From positions 1 through 64,000 of the forward strand of contig MNEA01000021.1 in NCBI GenBank assembly GCA_001917435.1: 64,000 nucleotides of DNA, given 5' to 3'. The first letter of the stretch is position 1, and each line of letters begins with the position of its first letter. Source of the stretch: Acidobacteria bacterium 13_2_20CM_2_57_6 (GTDB lineage Bacteria; Acidobacteriota; Terriglobia; Acidiferrales; UBA7541). Shown here one piece after another: positions 55,537 to 64,000 of this stretch. Made by a program: the position numbers and the translations under genes. The notes under the pieces were generated by a model. The model saw only the letters and a list, made by a program, of their open reading frames with translations. It was not told the DNA's origin and searched no databases.

Positions 55537-58088
55537 AGTGTCCGGTCAGCGAGGGACAACGCGAGTTGAAGTAATTGCTGCCGGGCAACCATTGGCAGGG
55601 GTTCGCGAAGCGAAGACGACCTCACCGGAGCCTTGGCCAGAGCTTCTTCAATGCGATTCACATCCAGGCCGCCCGCAGCGTTGCTGCCCTTGAAGCGATT
55701 CAGCACTTCGCGGGCTTTGGCGATCTCTCCGGTTTGATAATAAAAAACGCCCAGCGCGGAATAACTTCCTGGCCATTCCGGCAAAAGGTCTACGGCACGC
55801 TCGAGGTTATCCTCGGCTTGGGGCGTCTTCCCTTCCAACACCGAGACAATTCCCAAGCCCCAGAGGATTTTTCCGGAACTGGGGATTCGCGCCAGGCTTT
55901 TCCGCAAAGTCTCTTCGGCGCCGCCGACATTATTTTCGCGGAGTTCCACGAGAGCCAGCGAGAGGCAATACTGGTCGTTGTCAGGATTTCGGCGAATGGC
56001 TTCCTGGAAGATTTCTTTGGCGCGGGCCGTTTCGCCGAGATGCGCGTAGATGTCGCCGACCAGCGCCAAGTAAGCATCATCCTGCTGGCCCGACGCCGAA
56101 ACTTGCTTGGAGGCTTCAAGCGCTTGCGCATAGAAGCCTTTGCGGAAATAAGCGTCGGTCAAATCAAATTTCACGTCATCAGAATCCGGATTGGCACGCA
56201 AGGCCGATTGGAAATGCTGGATGGCGTCGTCATACAAACGGTATCGAGCAAGCAGAACACCCACCCCGGTTTGCGTGCGGTAGTCGCCCGAGCTGATCTG
56301 GTCAAGCCGCGCAATTGTTTTTCGCGCATCTTCGAGTTTGGCCAGCTTCAGATAAGTCTCGGCTAGAAGATAGAGGTCTTGCGGCTGGTCCGGGTGTTTC
56401 TGAATCTGCTCCGTCAGCTCGGTCAAGTCCAACTCCGTTCGAGCCCGGGGCGAAAGGCTGGAGCGATTATTGAGGTAATCGAAAAGATGTTGATACGGGT
56501 AAGGGCCGGGCGAAGCGTCCTTCGAGAGTGTTTGAAAGACATTCAGATCCCTTTGCGCCGCCGCAAGCTGATGGAGGCTCCTCTCCACCATGGCGAGCTT
56601 GTAATATCCGGCAGCGGCGTTGCGGCTGACTTTTACATATCGTCGAAGCAGGTCGGCGGCCTCTTCCAATCTCTTGTCGGCGATTCGCAGATTGGCCAAC
56701 TCCAAGAGCGCTTCAGAATAATCAGGATTCGACCGGAGAGCCTGCTGAAACAGCTCTTCGGCCCGCGCGTGATTTCCCTGGCGCTCCTCGATGTAGCCCA
56801 TGTTAAATAGGCACGAAGCGTTGTGCGGATCCTTCTTGAGTCCCTCCTGAAAGTACTTTCGGGAGTCATCGAATCGCCCCAGGTGACGATAAGAGAGTCC
56901 CATGAATGTATAAGATCGCGGCGACGGATCCAGTTGAATCAAAGTCTTGAACTCTTCGATGGCTCTTTCGGCTTTGCCGGACATGAAGTAGCTCTCGCCC
57001 AATGCGGCATGCAGGTCGACTCGTTGGGGCGCAATTTTCAAGCCTGATTCCAGAAGCGGGATCGCATCTTCAAAATAATTCTGCGACATGCTGACGCGCG
57101 CTAGGAGAAAAATGATGTCCGTATTCTGGGGAGCCAGCTTGTGCGCGCGAATCAGCAGGTCCAGAGCATCGACTGCCCTCGTCTGATCCGCATAAACTTG
57201 CGCCAATAGATACAGTGTCTCGGGTGAATCCGGTTTCAGTTTCAGCGCTCGATTCAGCGCCTGCTCGGCTTTCGTGTATTCGCGGCCTCGAAGATAGGTC
57301 TGTCCAAGATTGAACAGAATCTCAAAAGTCTCCGGCTGCAACGCAATGGCCTTTTCCAGCTCGAGTTGGGCGGCCGGGTATTGCTTTTCAGAAGCGAGTA
57401 GCACGCCTAGTGTGAAATGCAATTCGACGTTGTCTTTATTATGGGTGGATAGCTCGGTTGCCGCTTTTAGGCCTTCGACAGTCCTGCGCGCCTGGAGAAG
57501 GGCGCGAATGAGGTTAAAGCGAGTCTGAACGTTCGCGGGGCGCACGCGCTGAAAGTGGGAAATGGCTTCCGCAGGCTGACCCTTCGCCGTCAGTACCAGA
57601 CCCAAGTTGTAGTTGCCATCGCGATTCGCAGGATCGAGGCGCAGGACCGTTCTGAACTCCTTCTCGGCTAGGTCGGGCTTTTCCTCGGCGACATACACGT
57701 TCCCAAGGTTGATGCGAGTTCTCGTCGAGTTGGGGTCAAGCTTTAATGCATGCTGAAAGGCTTCCAGTGCGTTGGCGTAATCCTTCTGATCGCTGCAGAT
57801 AATCCCCAATAAATTGTACGCCTCAACGCTGGAAGGATTTCGCTGAAGCTCTTCCTGGATCTTTTCTTTGGCTTGTTCGGTCAAACCTTGGCGGAGGAGT
57901 TCTTCTATTTCCGGAAAATGCGACTGGCCTTTCACAGCCTGCGCGGCATTTTCCCCGGTAGGAGCGGTTTGCTGCGCTTCGGATACGCTCGAAGAGAGCA
58001 GAATCACGCTTAACACAAGGATTCCGCTAAACCTGGGCCTTCTGCGCTCGAACCTGGACGAATGGCGCATTGAAATATTGAACTTCAT
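55533..58088 (-). CDS. Secreted TPR-repeat protein
   Basis: 851 residues. A signal peptide (SGILVLSVILLSSSVSEAQQ) lies at about 20-40. Nearly all the rest is TPR, around twenty units, for example SVEAYNLLGIICSDQKDYANALEAFQHALKLDPNSTRTRINLGNVYVAEEKPDLAEKEF and NASCLFNMGYIEERQGNHARAEELFQQALRSNPDYSEALLELANL. It would form a long superhelical scaffold in the periplasm or on the cell surface. Lies between the fusion protein gene (43-base gap) and an FG-GAP gene (ATGA overlap). Encoded with propeller proteins, it may bring them together; this is inference. Confidence 0.9.
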   Translation of the reverse strand: MKFNISMRHSSRFERRRPRFSGILVLSVILLSSSVSEAQQTAPTGENAAQAVKGQSHFPEIEELLRQGLTEQAKEKIQEELQRNPSSVEAYNLLGIICSDQKDYANALEAFQHALKLDPNSTRTRINLGNVYVAEEKPDLAEKEFRTVLRLDPANRDGNYNLGLVLTAKGQPAEAISHFQRVRPANVQTRFNLIRALLQARRTVEGLKAATELSTHNKDNVELHFTLGVLLASEKQYPAAQLELEKAIALQPETFEILFNLGQTYLRGREYTKAEQALNRALKLKPDSPETLYLLAQVYADQTRAVDALDLLIRAHKLAPQNTDIIFLLARVSMSQNYFEDAIPLLESGLKIAPQRVDLHAALGESYFMSGKAERAIEEFKTLIQLDPSPRSYTFMGLSYRHLGRFDDSRKYFQEGLKKDPHNASCLFNMGYIEERQGNHARAEELFQQALRSNPDYSEALLELANLRIADKRLEEAADLLRRYVKVSRNAAAGYYKLAMVERSLHQLAAAQRDLNVFQTLSKDASPGPYPYQHLFDYLNNRSSLSPRARTELDLTELTEQIQKHPDQPQDLYLLAETYLKLAKLEDARKTIARLDQISSGDYRTQTGVGVLLARYRLYDDAIQHFQSALRANPDSDDVKFDLTDAYFRKGFYAQALEASKQVSASGQQDDAYLALVGDIYAHLGETARAKEIFQEAIRRNPDNDQYCLSLALVELRENNVGGAEETLRKSLARIPSSGKILWGLGIVSVLEGKTPQAEDNLERAVDLLPEWPGSYSALGVFYYQTGEIAKAREVLNRFKGSNAAGGLDVNRIEEALAKAPVRSSSLREPLPMVARQQLLQLALSLADRTL

Positions 58089-58131
58089 CCTCCAATATGA
58101 TTCCCCGAGCGCTCTGATCGCAGTTGCAAGG

Positions 58132-61100
58132 TCACTGTAGCATCTCCAGTTCTTTCTGAGCCACCTTGTGCTGCGGTTGCTGTTGCAGCAGCGCCAGTAA
58201 GACCTCTTTGGCTTTCTGCTTTTCTTCCAAAATCACGTATAAATGGGCCAGGTTGAGATAGGCCTGGTCAAAGTTCGGAGCTACGCGAATACAGGTCTTG
58301 AATCGCTCTTCCGCGTCCGAGTTGCGCCGTTCACGGACAAACAGGACCCCAAGATTGTTTAGCGCGTCGGGATAATCCGGCCGCAGGCTCACTGCGTTTT
58401 CCAAGTATCGCGCGGCCTTTTCGAGCTGGTTTTGACGCGCGTAGAGCATTCCGAAGCTGTAGTTGACCTCCGGATCATCCGGGCTAATTTCCAGCGCGCG
58501 GCTCAAGAGTTTTTCCGCTTCGTCGAAGTCACCCTGCCACCGATAAACGTTGCCGAGGTTCGTGAGCGCGATGGCATAGCTTGGCCTCAAGCTCAAGGAA
58601 TGTTTGAACCTGCGGATAGCTTCGTCACTCAGTCCTTCCTGCGCGGCTACCATTCCTAGATTGTTCCACGCTTCTGGATAATTCGGACGCAGCTTCGTCG
58701 TCTGTTCGAGATAGTGCCGGGCCTCACGCAGATCGTTTTTTCGCAGATACAGGGTGCCAAGATTGTAGAAAGCTTCAGGATCTTCCGGCTTGGCGGCGAT
58801 GACTTGCTTGAACGACGCTGCCGCCTGCTCCAAATATCCGTGCTGGAACATCGCCACCCCGTAAGTGAAATCGTTACGCTGAAACGCACCCTGATAGAGC
58901 ACTCCATTGAAAGGAAGCGCCCTCTGAATGCGCTCGGCTTGCGTACGCGGGAGCGATTTCAAATCCTCCGTCAGCCGTTCGGGATGCGCCGGCCCCTGAT
59001 AAACCTTGACAATCATGCCGTCCTTGTCGAGCAAGAGAGAAGCCGGGATGGGCAAATCCCGGCGGCGGTCGAATAGGTAGCGATAAATAATGTTGTAGAT
59101 GCCGGCTACCTCCCGGGTGGCGAATACGTTCGGGAAGCTAAGCGCTTCTTTTGCAGCGAACGTTCGCGCAGCCTGGGCATCGCCAAGATCATCGACGTTA
59201 ATGCCAAGAATGCGAAGGCCGCCATCTGCTAGAACTGACTTGTACTTTTGTAGAAGTCGCAACTGTTCGCGGCAGGGCGGCAAAGCGGCTGCCCAAAAGT
59301 GGAGAAGTACCGTGCCGCCTCGGAACGACCGCAGTTCCTGCGTATTGCCGGTGACGTCGGGTAAGGAAAACTCGGGCGCGCTCAGAGGTTCAATGAGCCA
59401 TGTTTCCGCCAATGAAGGCAGAAGTTCCCGCTTCTGCGGCTCGCCGGCTCGCGTATAAGAAGGCGGCGAAGCCCCAAAGGGTTTGGCCATAACTTTATCG
59501 GAGCCTTCCTGAATTTCAATTCGATGGTCAACAGGCAAATGCTCGAAGGCCTGGGTTAGCCCGCTGGGCCAGCGAATCGAGGCTCGTACAGTTCCTTGGG
59601 CTGTTCCAACGCCAAAGAAAAGCTCCTTACTGTGCTGCGACAAAAATCCCGAGCCTGCCTGCAAATACTTGGTCTGCCGATGCGCTTCATTTTCGACTGT
59701 AACCGCAGCACCGATCGCATCGCGATTACTCTTCTGCCCGCGCAAGCGGAAGGCGATCGACTGTCCGATGCCCTGCATCGAGTTACGCAAGATTCGCAGT
59801 TGCGGGGCATTCCGGTTTTTCAGGACGACTTCCAATCGTCCATCCCGGTCCAAGTCGGCAAGCGCAAACGCCCGGCTGTCCTCAAGAAAATCCAATCCCA
59901 CAGTCCCAGAGACTTCCGAGAATGTTCCGTCGTGATTATTCGCGTAAAAAACATTCCTCTCGCAGCCACTCCAGGAGTTGTCCGACCGGATCAGCTCATT
60001 GATGGCGTTCCATCCCTGTTCGTAGCGCAATGACGGTGTTTGGCTCTGCGGCGATTTCGTCACCAACTGCCGCCAGAAAAAACTCGCAAGGTCGTTCTTA
60101 TCACGTGCGGAATTCTCTGCACTGGAAACGTAGCCATTCGCAATGTATAGGTCCAAATAACCGTCTTGATCGAAGTCCCACGCGTCCGAGCACCAGGCCC
60201 AGCGGCCCATCTCGACGCCCGTTTCGTTGCTTACGTTCTGAAACTTCCCGTTTCCCTGATTGCGATACAACGAATTGCCGCGCGCGTGCCGACGATAAAG
60301 CGTACGGACGCCCTCCGGCTCCTTTTCATGGAAGCGCTCTTGTTCTGAAACTCTTATGCCCGCGGCAGACCACATTGCAGCACTATAGATGTCCGGTTTC
60401 CCGTCGTTGTCAAAATCGAACCAGATAGCGCTCATTCCCGCACCGACATCCTCGACGCCTGCTTCTGCGGAGACCGCGGTGAACTTTCCCCCACCATTAT
60501 TGCGGTAGAGGTTGTTTCGCCCGAAGTCGTTAGCTACATACAGATCTGGAAGACCATCATCGTTGTAGTCGCCCCAGGCGCACGCGAAGGTGTACCGGTC
60601 GTTATCCACGTTCAACCCTGTAGCTTCTGTTCGATCCTGAAACGTTGCATTTCCCTCGTTGTGGAGCAGAAAGTTCGGTGGACCATTTCTCGCGTCAAAA
60701 TAAGGTGCGGGATAGCGGTATTGGTCGAGCCCCGCGTAATAGCTGTACAGGCAAAAATAAATGTCCAGCCGTCCGTCCCCATCATAATCAGCAATGGCAG
60801 CATGGGTGAACGTCCCCTGCGGAGGCTGAACAAACTGGAAGGCCTTCCGTTTTAATGAGTACGTTCCGTTTCCTTGGTTCAGGAAAAGCAGCGGCCCGCT
60901 GCCGCAGACCACGAGGAGGTCTTGGAGCCCTTTGTTCTCGAAATCCGCGAACAAAGCGCAAGCCGTACTGTCCAATACACCCACTCCGGCCGTCTCAGTC
61001 ACATCCTCGAACGTGCCATCGCCGCGATTGCGATAGAGCCGGTTCGGAAGACCCGCAGGCTGGCAGACGTAGAAGTCTTCCAAGCCATCGCCGTCAAAAT

Positions 61101-61983
61101 CTCCCATGGCCAAGCCGTTGTTCCCATAAACGTCGATCCCGCACGCTCCGTCCAAAACCGTGCGCCAATAATCAACACCGTGAACCATCTGATTTCTGTA
61201 CGATTCGGTTTGCCCCAAAGCGTGTGTAGTAATGTCAATGAAGACAGTCCCGCGCGTCCGGCTCAGGTTTTCTTCGCTCGCCGCCCATCGAATGACTCGC
61301 CATGCGTTGGAATCATCGCGCGTCCACTCGGTCTTCCAAATCCCAATGCGTTCTTCGCGCACCATATCCGCCCGCGTGCCAACCAGGTCATACCGAATGT
61401 CGATGTGCACCCCCGGCGATGAACCACTCGTTTCCTGGATGCCGACGATTTCGAACTCAGCCGTCTCCAGCCGCGAAATCGGAGCCAAGTAGTTCTTCAT
61501 CTCCTGGAGAAATCGCTCGCGGCTCGCTACCGCATTGGCCGAAAACGATCTACGAAAAACATCGATGCCGTTCCCTGAACGCAAAGTTTTTTCTTGAGTC
61601 GGAATCAGCGAACCAGCCTCAATCGAGGCGTCCAGGAATTTCGCCACAACGGCGAGATCCGGCGGTGAGGACTTAAGAGCTTCGCTCCATTCACCGAGGA
61701 GCCGCATGATTTCAAACGCGTACTTTTCCGTGACGTACTCGTCGGAGCCCGGAACCACGCGGCTCAATACGTCCTCCAGCGGCGACTTCGCGGGATAGAG
61801 CGGCGTGAGGCGAAAATCAGCGAGGGGGAAACTGGCGCTGCGATTTCCGGGTTGCTCGTGGCGTACTGATGGAAAACAAATCCCCCGAATAGGCGCGGGA
61901 AGAAAAAGAAGCGGCGCCCACCGCATGCCTCTCAAGAAACTCCGGCGTGAGAAACCGCCCTTTTCGTCTTTGCCACGCGCCAT
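58132..61983 (-). CDS. FG-GAP/ASPIC-UnbV, redoxin-like and TPR fusion protein
   Basis: 1,283 residues. Tat-type signal (SRRSFLRGMRWAPLLFLPAP). An N-terminal domain of about 250 residues is followed by FG-GAP repeats (about 285-720: NNGLAMGDFDGDGLEDFYVCQ, IADYDGDGRLDIYFCLYS, WGDYNDDGLPDLYVANDFG) and an ASPIC/UnbV domain (about 750-820). A thioredoxin/AhpC-TSA-like domain lies at about 865-1000 (APEFSLPDVTGNTQELRSF), then TPR (about 1030-1283). The redoxin active site reads FWAAALPPCREQ where FWATWCPPCREE is usual, so the attacking Cys is Leu and only the second Cys is left. First gene of the operon, 76 bases after a LacI gene on the same strand. Confidence 0.9.
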   Translation of the reverse strand: MARGKDEKGGFSRRSFLRGMRWAPLLFLPAPIRGICFPSVRHEQPGNRSASFPLADFRLTPLYPAKSPLEDVLSRVVPGSDEYVTEKYAFEIMRLLGEWSEALKSSPPDLAVVAKFLDASIEAGSLIPTQEKTLRSGNGIDVFRRSFSANAVASRERFLQEMKNYLAPISRLETAEFEIVGIQETSGSSPGVHIDIRYDLVGTRADMVREERIGIWKTEWTRDDSNAWRVIRWAASEENLSRTRGTVFIDITTHALGQTESYRNQMVHGVDYWRTVLDGACGIDVYGNNGLAMGDFDGDGLEDFYVCQPAGLPNRLYRNRGDGTFEDVTETAGVGVLDSTACALFADFENKGLQDLLVVCGSGPLLFLNQGNGTYSLKRKAFQFVQPPQGTFTHAAIADYDGDGRLDIYFCLYSYYAGLDQYRYPAPYFDARNGPPNFLLHNEGNATFQDRTEATGLNVDNDRYTFACAWGDYNDDGLPDLYVANDFGRNNLYRNNGGGKFTAVSAEAGVEDVGAGMSAIWFDFDNDGKPDIYSAAMWSAAGIRVSEQERFHEKEPEGVRTLYRRHARGNSLYRNQGNGKFQNVSNETGVEMGRWAWCSDAWDFDQDGYLDLYIANGYVSSAENSARDKNDLASFFWRQLVTKSPQSQTPSLRYEQGWNAINELIRSDNSWSGCERNVFYANNHDGTFSEVSGTVGLDFLEDSRAFALADLDRDGRLEVVLKNRNAPQLRILRNSMQGIGQSIAFRLRGQKSNRDAIGAAVTVENEAHRQTKYLQAGSGFLSQHSKELFFGVGTAQGTVRASIRWPSGLTQAFEHLPVDHRIEIQEGSDKVMAKPFGASPPSYTRAGEPQKRELLPSLAETWLIEPLSAPEFSLPDVTGNTQELRSFRGGTVLLHFWAAALPPCREQLRLLQKYKSVLADGGLRILGINVDDLGDAQAARTFAAKEALSFPNVFATREVAGIYNIIYRYLFDRRRDLPIPASLLLDKDGMIVKVYQGPAHPERLTEDLKSLPRTQAERIQRALPFNGVLYQGAFQRNDFTYGVAMFQHGYLEQAAASFKQVIAAKPEDPEAFYNLGTLYLRKNDLREARHYLEQTTKLRPNYPEAWNNLGMVAAQEGLSDEAIRRFKHSLSLRPSYAIALTNLGNVYRWQGDFDEAEKLLSRALEISPDDPEVNYSFGMLYARQNQLEKAARYLENAVSLRPDYPDALNNLGVLFVRERRNSDAEERFKTCIRVAPNFDQAYLNLAHLYVILEEKQKAKEVLLALLQQQPQHKVAQKELEMLQ

Positions 61984-62059
61984 TCTTAGCTGTCCATGTA
62001 TCGATGACTCAACTTTTGCATGCTAGCACCCGGGTGTGACCGCTCCAAATACTAGGCAG

Positions 62060-63064
62060 TTATTCAGAAGGCGCGGGGCCCGAGGAATCTCCCAGGATCA
62101 GCTCAGCGGGGATCTGATATTCCTTGCCTTGAGGATCAGCGGAGCGGGAGAGTTCATGAAGAGCGTCGGCCGCCATTTTCCCCAGCATATCCCGGTGTAC
62201 GTCTACGGTCGTGATTGAGGGATTGCTATATTCGGCCAGTCGTGTGTTGTCGAAGCCGGTTACAGAAACATCTTGCGGGACACGGCATCCGGCTTTCAAC
62301 AACCCCTTGATCACTCCAACCGCGGTGAGATCGTTGACGGCCACCGCTGCCGTGGGCCTGGGAGATAACTTTGCGATTGCCAGCCCCGCTGCTAATCCGC
62401 CCTCGAAGCGCAAATCACCACGCAGTATCGGCCCCGGCTCGAGCCCCAAATCCTGCATACACTTTTCATATGCTTGCAACCGGGCCAGGTTGGACTTGAG
62501 CCTCGGCCTCCCAGCGATGAAGGCGATTCGCCGATGTCCGTTGGAATGGAGATATTTGACGATCTGTTCGACTCCAGAGAAATAATCGATTCTCAAGTTG
62601 CTCATGTAACTGCGTACCGGCGCGAGGTCGAGGAAAGTGACGGCAATTCTTCTACGGGCAAGTTCGTGGATCAGTCGTAAGCTGATTTCCGAGGTCATTA
62701 CCGCTACACCGCGGACGTTGTGCTCCATCATTCTCTCGGCAGCTTCCCTGGTTCTGCGAGGGTCGTAATTTGTATCACTGAGAATGGCGTCGTAGCCCAG
62801 CTGGCGCGCGCGCACTTCAAAACTCTTGACGACTTCAGGGAAAAACGGATTCTCGATGTCAGACACGATGATGCCGAGTGTTCGGCTGTCGTGCGAAGCA
62901 AGGTGCCGCGCATGCACGTTCGGGAAATAGCCGAGACGCTTGACGGTCGACAGCACCAGCAGATGCGTACGCCGTCCCACCTTGCCTGTCTTGTTCAGGA
63001 CGTTGGAGACGGTGGCGGTGGAGACGCCGGCAGCCTTGGCGACATCACGAATCGTTAGACCCAT
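62060..63064 (-). CDS. LacI-family transcriptional regulator
   Basis: 334 residues. The HTH begins at residue 4 (TIRDVAKAAGVSTATVSNVLNKTGKVGRRT), with the hinge helix HARHLASHDSRT. The sensor domain runs from LGIIVSDIENPFFPEVVKSFEVRARQLGYDAILSDTNYDPRRTREA to DVSVTGFDNTRLAEYSNPSITTVDV. It is divergent from the receptor at 63484, whose promoter is followed by an operator-like TTAAGCGTTTAA, and it lies upstream of the FG-GAP/TPR operon on the same strand. It probably controls the receptor and possibly the operon, in answer to a sugar. Confidence 0.92.
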   Translation of the reverse strand: MGLTIRDVAKAAGVSTATVSNVLNKTGKVGRRTHLLVLSTVKRLGYFPNVHARHLASHDSRTLGIIVSDIENPFFPEVVKSFEVRARQLGYDAILSDTNYDPRRTREAAERMMEHNVRGVAVMTSEISLRLIHELARRRIAVTFLDLAPVRSYMSNLRIDYFSGVEQIVKYLHSNGHRRIAFIAGRPRLKSNLARLQAYEKCMQDLGLEPGPILRGDLRFEGGLAAGLAIAKLSPRPTAAVAVNDLTAVGVIKGLLKAGCRVPQDVSVTGFDNTRLAEYSNPSITTVDVHRDMLGKMAADALHELSRSADPQGKEYQIPAELILGDSSGPAPSE

Positions 63065-63163
63065 ATCTGATTATTTTATTGAACCGCTCTCACTTGGTTC
63101 TGATCTGTTTCCTGCATCCGAGAGTAGGTTAACCACCGGGGAAGTATAGATGAAAAAAATTGC

Positions 63164-63192
63164 TTGACAAGACGCAATGAACGGTGTATTAG
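63164..63192 (+). promoter_or_regulatory. Sigma-70-type promoter of the right-edge receptor
   Basis: TTGACA (63164-63169), a 17-base spacer and TATTAG (63187-63192). Same layout as the receptor promoter at 8407-8435. Confidence 0.65.
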
Positions 63193-63203
63193 GTGTCGCA
63201 CTA

Positions 63204-63219
63204 GGTTAAGCGTTTAAGC
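63204..63219 (+). promoter_or_regulatory. LacI-type operator candidate
   Basis: GGTTAAGCGTTTAAGC, centred on CG at 63211-63212, with the quasi-palindrome TTAAG-CG-TTTAA. It lies about 24 bases past the start of the -10, nearly the same offset as the operator candidate before the receptor at 8515. The divergent LacI gene is the likely partner. Confidence 0.5.
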
Positions 63220-63483
63220 AGTTTGGGGGCCCGAATGGTATCGCGTCGTACATCCATTCCGGCGCTCAAGGGTCTCAAGAAAAACATCCGTTGGTGCCGC
63301 GGAGCGGGGTCCGTCGTCGCTTCGCGTTCGATCGACCATTTGGTCAAGCCGCCGTCCGCAGAGACTGTTCGAGGGCTCGCGGGAGCGCGTTTTGTTTCCT
63401 TCACGGTCGAGGAGTTGGCTCGGGGTGAAAGCGCTTGCAAGAATTGCTGCGCATTGGTGCAAACAGATTGAGGAGGAACGGTT
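63220..63483 (+). other. Long leader of the receptor, with a possible small open frame
   Basis: If transcription starts near 63199, the receptor has a leader of about 285 bases. It contains an open frame from ATG 63235 to 63471 (78 codons) that ends 12 bases before the receptor ATG. The peptide is basic, ends with CKNCC and has no recognised motif. It may be a leader peptide or chance. AGGAGG at 63471-63476 is the receptor ribosome binding site. Confidence 0.35.
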
Positions 63484-64000
63484 ATGAATCGGAAGGCCAT
63501 TTCATCCGGGTTCCTGCGAGCATCCTTGACGATGTCGACCGTGCTGTTGCTTCTGTTCCTTTGTGCGCCGCCTCTCCATGCGCAAGTGGACACCGGCACG
63601 ATCCTGGGGACGGTAACAGACGCCTCAGGGGCAGCAATCAGCGGCGCCAAGGTGACGCTGACTAACGAAGGCACAAGCGCCGCTCTTTCCACGACGACCG
63701 CCCCGGATGGAAGCTACAAGTTTACGCCAGTCAAAATTGGGAGCTACAAGCTAACGACATCCTTCCAAGGCTTCCAAACAATCACTCAAACGAACGTCGT
63801 GGTCAACGTCGGTACGGATGTAGTGATCAATTTCAATCTCAAGCCCGGCGCGGTGACGCAAACCGTGGAGGTCGTGGCGGCAGTTCCTGTGCTGCAAACG
63901 CAAAACGCTTCGGTGGGTCAAGTCGTCGACTCTCGGAGCGTAAATGATCTCCCGCTCAATGGCCGGAACTTCACGTTCCTGGCACAGCTGTCCGCCGGTG
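63484..64000 (+). CDS. TonB-dependent receptor with carboxypeptidase-regulatory domain, N-terminal part (cut by right edge)
   Basis: 172 codons visible, open to the edge. ATG 63484 follows AGGAGG. Signal peptide MNRKAISSGFLRASLTMSTVLLLLFLCAPPLHAQ. Then comes a carboxypeptidase-regulatory domain (TGTILGTVTDASGAAISGAKVTLTNEGTSAALSTTTAPDGSYKFTPVKIGSYKLTTSFQGF) and the beginning of the plug (VEVVAAVPVLQTQNASVGQVVDSRSVNDLPLNGRNFTFLAQLSAG). The NDLPLNGRNF motif is typical of Oar-like acidobacterial receptors. Divergent from LacI. Confidence 0.93.
   Translation, partial: MNRKAISSGFLRASLTMSTVLLLLFLCAPPLHAQVDTGTILGTVTDASGAAISGAKVTLTNEGTSAALSTTTAPDGSYKFTPVKIGSYKLTTSFQGFQTITQTNVVVNVGTDVVINFNLKPGAVTQTVEVVAAVPVLQTQNASVGQVVDSRSVNDLPLNGRNFTFLAQLSAG

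Noticed and set aside
52000-61200. Recurring CGTCGTTGTCGTAATC-like DNA motifs suggesting a repeat array
   Set aside because: They are the coding of FG-GAP calcium loops (DYDNDG) on the minus strand, spaced irregularly as protein repeats, not a CRISPR or DNA repeat array.
63201-63692. 163-codon minus-strand open frame over the receptor start
   Set aside because: Antisense to the receptor signal peptide and regulatory domain, which are clearly coding on the plus strand.

Overview
The window looks like chromosome from an Acidobacteriota bacterium, probably class Terriglobia. Supporting signs are an ADOP-type permease directly behind a PadR regulator, several Oar-like TonB-dependent receptors with an N-terminal carboxypeptidase-regulatory domain and no SusD partner, a cluster of FG-GAP/ASPIC-UnbV (CRTAC1-like) proteins with TPR proteins, and many secreted Ig/TIG-type proteins. 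The taxonomic call rests on these families only. There is no rRNA, no intact tRNA, no CRISPR array and no recognisable insertion sequence. About 38 genes are supported; three are split by a single frameshift and two run off the edges.

Left part (1-8.2 kb): the start of a DUF2075-type gene at the edge, a large secreted beta-propeller/TIG lipoprotein with a frameshift, and an ECF sigma factor divergent from DoxX and a small secreted Cys protein. Both sides of that divergent pair carry the same sigma-type promoter motif at the same spacing. A TonB gene follows. Two tRNA 3' halves, Gly-CCC and Met-CAT, lie at about 4.7 and 8.2 kb and look like old attachment sites.

8.4-17.8 kb is a probable beta-1,2-glucan utilisation locus: TonB-dependent receptor, GH144 endo-beta-1,2-glucanase-like lipoprotein, GH3 beta-glucosidase and a LacI regulator. 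LacI-type operator sequences sharing CGATTTAG lie before the LacI gene, before the receptor and before the TIG lipoprotein.

20.1-30.1 kb is a hexuronate/sugar locus: an SDR oxidoreductase, a hexuronate-type MFS transporter, D-mannonate dehydratase ManD with all active-site residues at their canonical positions, a LysR regulator, a frameshifted uronate-isomerase-like gene, two Gfo/Idh/MocA oxidoreductases and a DUF6807 (PmoA-like) protein. Glucuronate or galacturonate would enter by the MFS carrier, be isomerised and reduced to mannonate, then dehydrated by ManD to 2-keto-3-deoxygluconate.

30.1-38.4 kb is mixed: a Cys-rich small protein, a PilZ protein, an alpha/beta hydrolase, PadR-ADOP, DUF4386, and a frameshifted secreted protein flanked by about 94-bp imperfect direct repeats. 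38.4-50.1 kb holds two further catabolic sets. One is a tightly overlapping MFS - OYE-type flavin oxidoreductase - DapA/NAL-type lyase operon. The other is an Oar-like receptor divergent from an MFS carrier, followed by a zinc alcohol dehydrogenase and an SDR. Two cupins lie between them.

50.4-64 kb is a CRTAC1/TPR block: a TPR protein on the plus strand facing a four-gene minus-strand operon (FG-GAP/ASPIC/redoxin/TPR fusion, TPR protein, two FG-GAP/ASPIC proteins). Upstream lies a LacI regulator, divergent from another Oar-like receptor cut by the right edge. This operon has no established function and is the best candidate here for an undescribed system.
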